Positions 40,747-41,120 of a stretch of 41,120 nucleotides of DNA are shown one piece after another. How positions within the stretch are numbered: position 1 is the first letter of the stretch; every line of letters begins with the position of its first letter. The stretch comes from an uncultured Lachnoclostridium sp. (GTDB lineage Bacteria; Bacillota; Clostridia; Lachnospirales; Lachnospiraceae). The position numbers and the translations under genes are program-made. The DNA lies in the NCBI GenBank assembly GCA_902464595.1, contig CABQJX010000007.1, positions 1 through 41,120 on the forward strand, given 5' to 3'. A model generated the notes under the pieces. It was not told the DNA's origin. It ran no database searches and saw nothing but the letters and a program-made list of their open reading frames with translations.

Positions 40747-41001
40747 AGTCCTACACCTCCAAATCAGTCATACAGTCACGATGTTCTCTCAAAACAAAAA
40801 TAAAGCGGACAGCCACACCATCCACTTCCATATACGAAACCTTTTATCAGCTACAGAAAAACGTAGAATACAAAATACAAACTCTTAAGGATCCCATTTT
40901 TCCAAAACGATTCTGACAACGATTTCATCTATGAACCCAGGTCACTGACTCGTGCCAAGGTGAGGTGGATACCTGCTTTCCTGTCAGTTGTTCTCACAAC
41001 T
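40747..41001 (-). promoter_or_regulatory. Long leader of infC-rpmI-rplT, candidate L20 leader
   Basis: About 250 nt of untranslated leader. It begins with the hairpin AGTTGT/ACAACT (40986-41001), followed by a structured core at 40937-40975 in which CAGGT pairs with ACCTG around CACCTCACCTTGGCACGAGT-type sequence. Firmicute infC operons usually carry an L20-binding leader; the position fits, and the core may be that element or a related attenuator. The 160 nt nearer infC show CTAC/GTAG and repeated AATCGTT but no clear terminator. Confidence 0.5.
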
Positions 41002-41007
41002 TTTTTT

Positions 41008-41036
41008 ATTTTACAGCAAATGAACATGTTTGTCAA
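41008..41036 (-). promoter_or_regulatory. Sigma-A promoter of infC-rpmI-rplT
   Basis: Minus strand TTGACA (41036-41031), 17-nt spacer and TAAAAT (41013-41008). Beyond it, 41040-41120 shows nothing I can assign. Confidence 0.75.
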
Positions 41037-41120
41037 GAAGTTTTTGTTTGAATTTTCGTATTATGGTAACAGACAATATGTAATGACCTCCGATTTGTAG
41101 AAACGTGGATTTATCTGTAT

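Overview
The window looks like a chromosomal segment of an anaerobic Firmicute, most likely a Lachnospiraceae-type Clostridia. Supporting signs are moderate GC genes with very AT-rich spacers, strong AGGAGG ribosome sites, TTGACA-17-TATAAT type promoters, a VanR/VanS-like two-component pair, infC-rpmI-rplT with a long leader, and a cobalamin riboswitch. Almost all genes lie on the minus strand. Only positions about 35.87-39.26 kb are read on the plus strand. No rRNA or tRNA gene, CRISPR array or complete mobile element is visible.

Region by region. (1) 1-1071 has no protein gene. It holds a possible insertion-sequence end (1-97) and a roughly 720-nt minus-strand unit with a consensus promoter (844-872), several perfect hairpins, one long-range helix and a terminator (115-167). 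This looks like a large structured noncoding RNA. (2) 1072-11336 is a cobalamin-linked locus read leftward. A promoter and cobalamin riboswitch (11104-11287) precede an exported CbiK-type chelatase lipoprotein and a substrate-binding lipoprotein with two extra N-terminal beta domains. These are followed by a FecCD permease, an ATPase with an unknown C-terminal domain, the corrin methyltransferase CbiL, an ABC-2 exporter pair, an RsmH-like methyltransferase and an SDR protein. (3) 11356-15417 is sbcDC with its own promoter. (4) 15459-18949 is a response regulator, histidine kinase and HAD protein operon ending in a terminator. (5) 19069-23392 is a cyclic-di-GMP pair: an active-looking GGDEF protein and a degenerate-GGDEF/EAL protein. 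(6) 23405-25987 is an MBOAT acyltransferase plus SGNH hydrolase pair with promoter and terminator.

(7) 26020-39256 is the metabolic centrepiece. A minus-strand operon encodes a complete oligopeptide/dipeptide-type ABC importer (binding protein, two permeases, two ATPases) interleaved with three different M20 metallohydrolases. Divergent from it is a plus-strand set: DUF1177 protein, AroM-family protein, amidohydrolase and GNAT acetyltransferase. The divergent promoter region carries a palindrome inside the promoter spacer. The combination suggests uptake and stepwise hydrolysis of an unidentified peptide-like or N-acylated compound. This is the best candidate here for an undescribed catabolic system. 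(8) 39331-41036 is infC-rpmI-rplT with promoter, long leader and terminator. infC very likely starts at an AUU codon. A small HPr-like ORF of doubtful status follows the terminator.

All functions are judged from motifs and family knowledge alone. No database search was run.
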